Positions 14,926 through 15,324 of a stretch of 15,324 nt of DNA are shown in pieces. The notes beneath the pieces were generated by a model. That model had not been told where the DNA came from, did not search any database, and worked only from the letters and a program-made list of their open reading frames with translations. Both the position numbers and the translations under genes were made by a program. Origin of the DNA: Mycobacterium sp. (GTDB lineage Bacteria; Actinomycetota; Actinomycetes; Mycobacteriales; Mycobacteriaceae); the NCBI GenBank assembly GCA_025965815.1, contig JAOPWF010000450.1, forward strand, positions 1 through 15,324. The letters run 5' to 3'. Numbering within the stretch: the first letter of the stretch is position 1; the number at the start of each line of letters is the position of its first letter.

Positions 14926-15324
14926 TCAGTAGGCGAACGCCCGTCGCAGGCTGCGAGCATGCAAGGCGCGGACCTCGCGGGACACCGTCGCGTCCGGTGC
15001 GGCGACGTCGAATCCGTGAAATGCAGCTGCGAAGACATGCAGCTCGGTATGCACGTAGGCGTGCAGCAACCGGTTGGCGTACTCCATAGCTTCATCCCGG
15101 CAGGGATCGATTTCGGCGCAACTGATGAACGCCGGCGGCAGGCCCTCGAAGTTGGGCCGGTAGGCCGGAACCGTGGTGCCCGATACCGCTCTGTCGCCCA
15201 GGTAGTGCGTCCAGCCGCGATCCATCGCGCGACCGCTGAGCCCCGGCGTGCGTTGAAACTCCCGGCGCGATCGGGTCGAATCCCGATCGAGCATCGGTTC
15301 ATGCAGGATCTGCAGGCGAATTCG
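14926..15324 (-). CDS. Alpha/beta hydrolase (lipase/esterase, Lip family), C-terminal part
   Basis: The frame is open from the right edge to a stop at 14926, giving the last 132 residues of an esterase of the HSL-like (alpha/beta hydrolase fold-3) family common in mycobacteria, which hydrolyse short to medium acyl esters. The visible region contains PMLDRDST, a YLGD segment, PPAFISCAEIDPCRDE (with the predicted catalytic Asp in IDP) and FHGFD (with the catalytic His). The nucleophile motif (GDSAGG) and the oxyanion HGG motif must lie outside the window. The usual PGTFHGFD reads AAAFHGFD here, and a Pro-to-Ala or Gly-to-Ala change at this loop could be a minor variation. It is convergent with the second mas gene. 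It might process lipids linked to Mce transport, but that is speculation from proximity. Confidence 0.9.
   Translation of the reverse strand, partial: RIRLQILHEPMLDRDSTRSRREFQRTPGLSGRAMDRGWTHYLGDRAVSGTTVPAYRPNFEGLPPAFISCAEIDPCRDEAMEYANRLLHAYVHTELHVFAAAFHGFDVAAPDATVSREVRALHARSLRRAFAY

Noticed and set aside
14787..15302. A 171-codon minus-strand frame overlapping the esterase
   Set aside because: The overlapping frame contains the conserved hydrolase motifs (PPAFISCAEIDP and FHGFD); this one has none.
1..15324. CRISPR arrays, tRNA/rRNA genes, insertion sequences or attachment sites
   Set aside because: I looked for regularly spaced repeats, transposase motifs, terminal inverted repeats and cloverleaf-like blocks and saw none. 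A tRNA scan and an IS search would be needed to exclude them firmly.

Overview
The window is high-GC actinobacterial DNA and almost certainly mycobacterial. Its core is a complete yrbEA-yrbEB-mceA-B-C-D-E-F operon on the minus strand. With it are two Mce-associated (Mas-type) membrane proteins, a mycobacterial-style six-TM/HAMP/class III cyclase, and a Lip-family alpha/beta hydrolase. I cannot assign a species or a numbered mce class (mce1, mce2 and so on) from the sequence alone.

Layout. (1) Positions 1-2600: a possible eroded GMC-oxidoreductase tail at the left edge, a hairpin, a membrane adenylate cyclase (minus), a small exported cysteine-containing protein (minus), and a short unknown gene (plus) behind a good SigA-like promoter. 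(2) 2600-3430: an eroded NAD-binding beta-hydroxyacid dehydrogenase pseudogene with two frame changes, an in-frame stop and an internal deletion. (3) 3430-13031: the mce operon, transcribed right to left, ending with a small exported six-cysteine protein 50 bp after mceF. Adjacent mce genes overlap by 4 to 8 bp, so they are translationally coupled. (4) 13032-13402: a 371-bp divergent regulatory region with operator-like repeats and a small SD-led ORF. (5) 13403-14901: two overlapping mas genes on the plus strand. (6) 14926 to the right edge: the C-terminal part of an esterase/lipase whose catalytic serine region lies outside the window.

How the parts work together: established knowledge of Mce systems predicts that YrbEA and YrbEB form the inner-membrane permease and that six Mce subunits (five membrane-anchored, MceE as a lipoprotein) assemble into a periplasm-spanning channel for lipids or sterols. 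Mas proteins stabilise or assist the complex. The ATPase MceG is not here, which is normal because it is usually encoded elsewhere and shared. The substrate of this copy cannot be read from the sequence. The most unusual points are the divergent rather than downstream placement of the mas pair, the repeat cluster in the shared promoter region, and the decayed genes at the left side. I did not find evidence for a wholly new kind of system.
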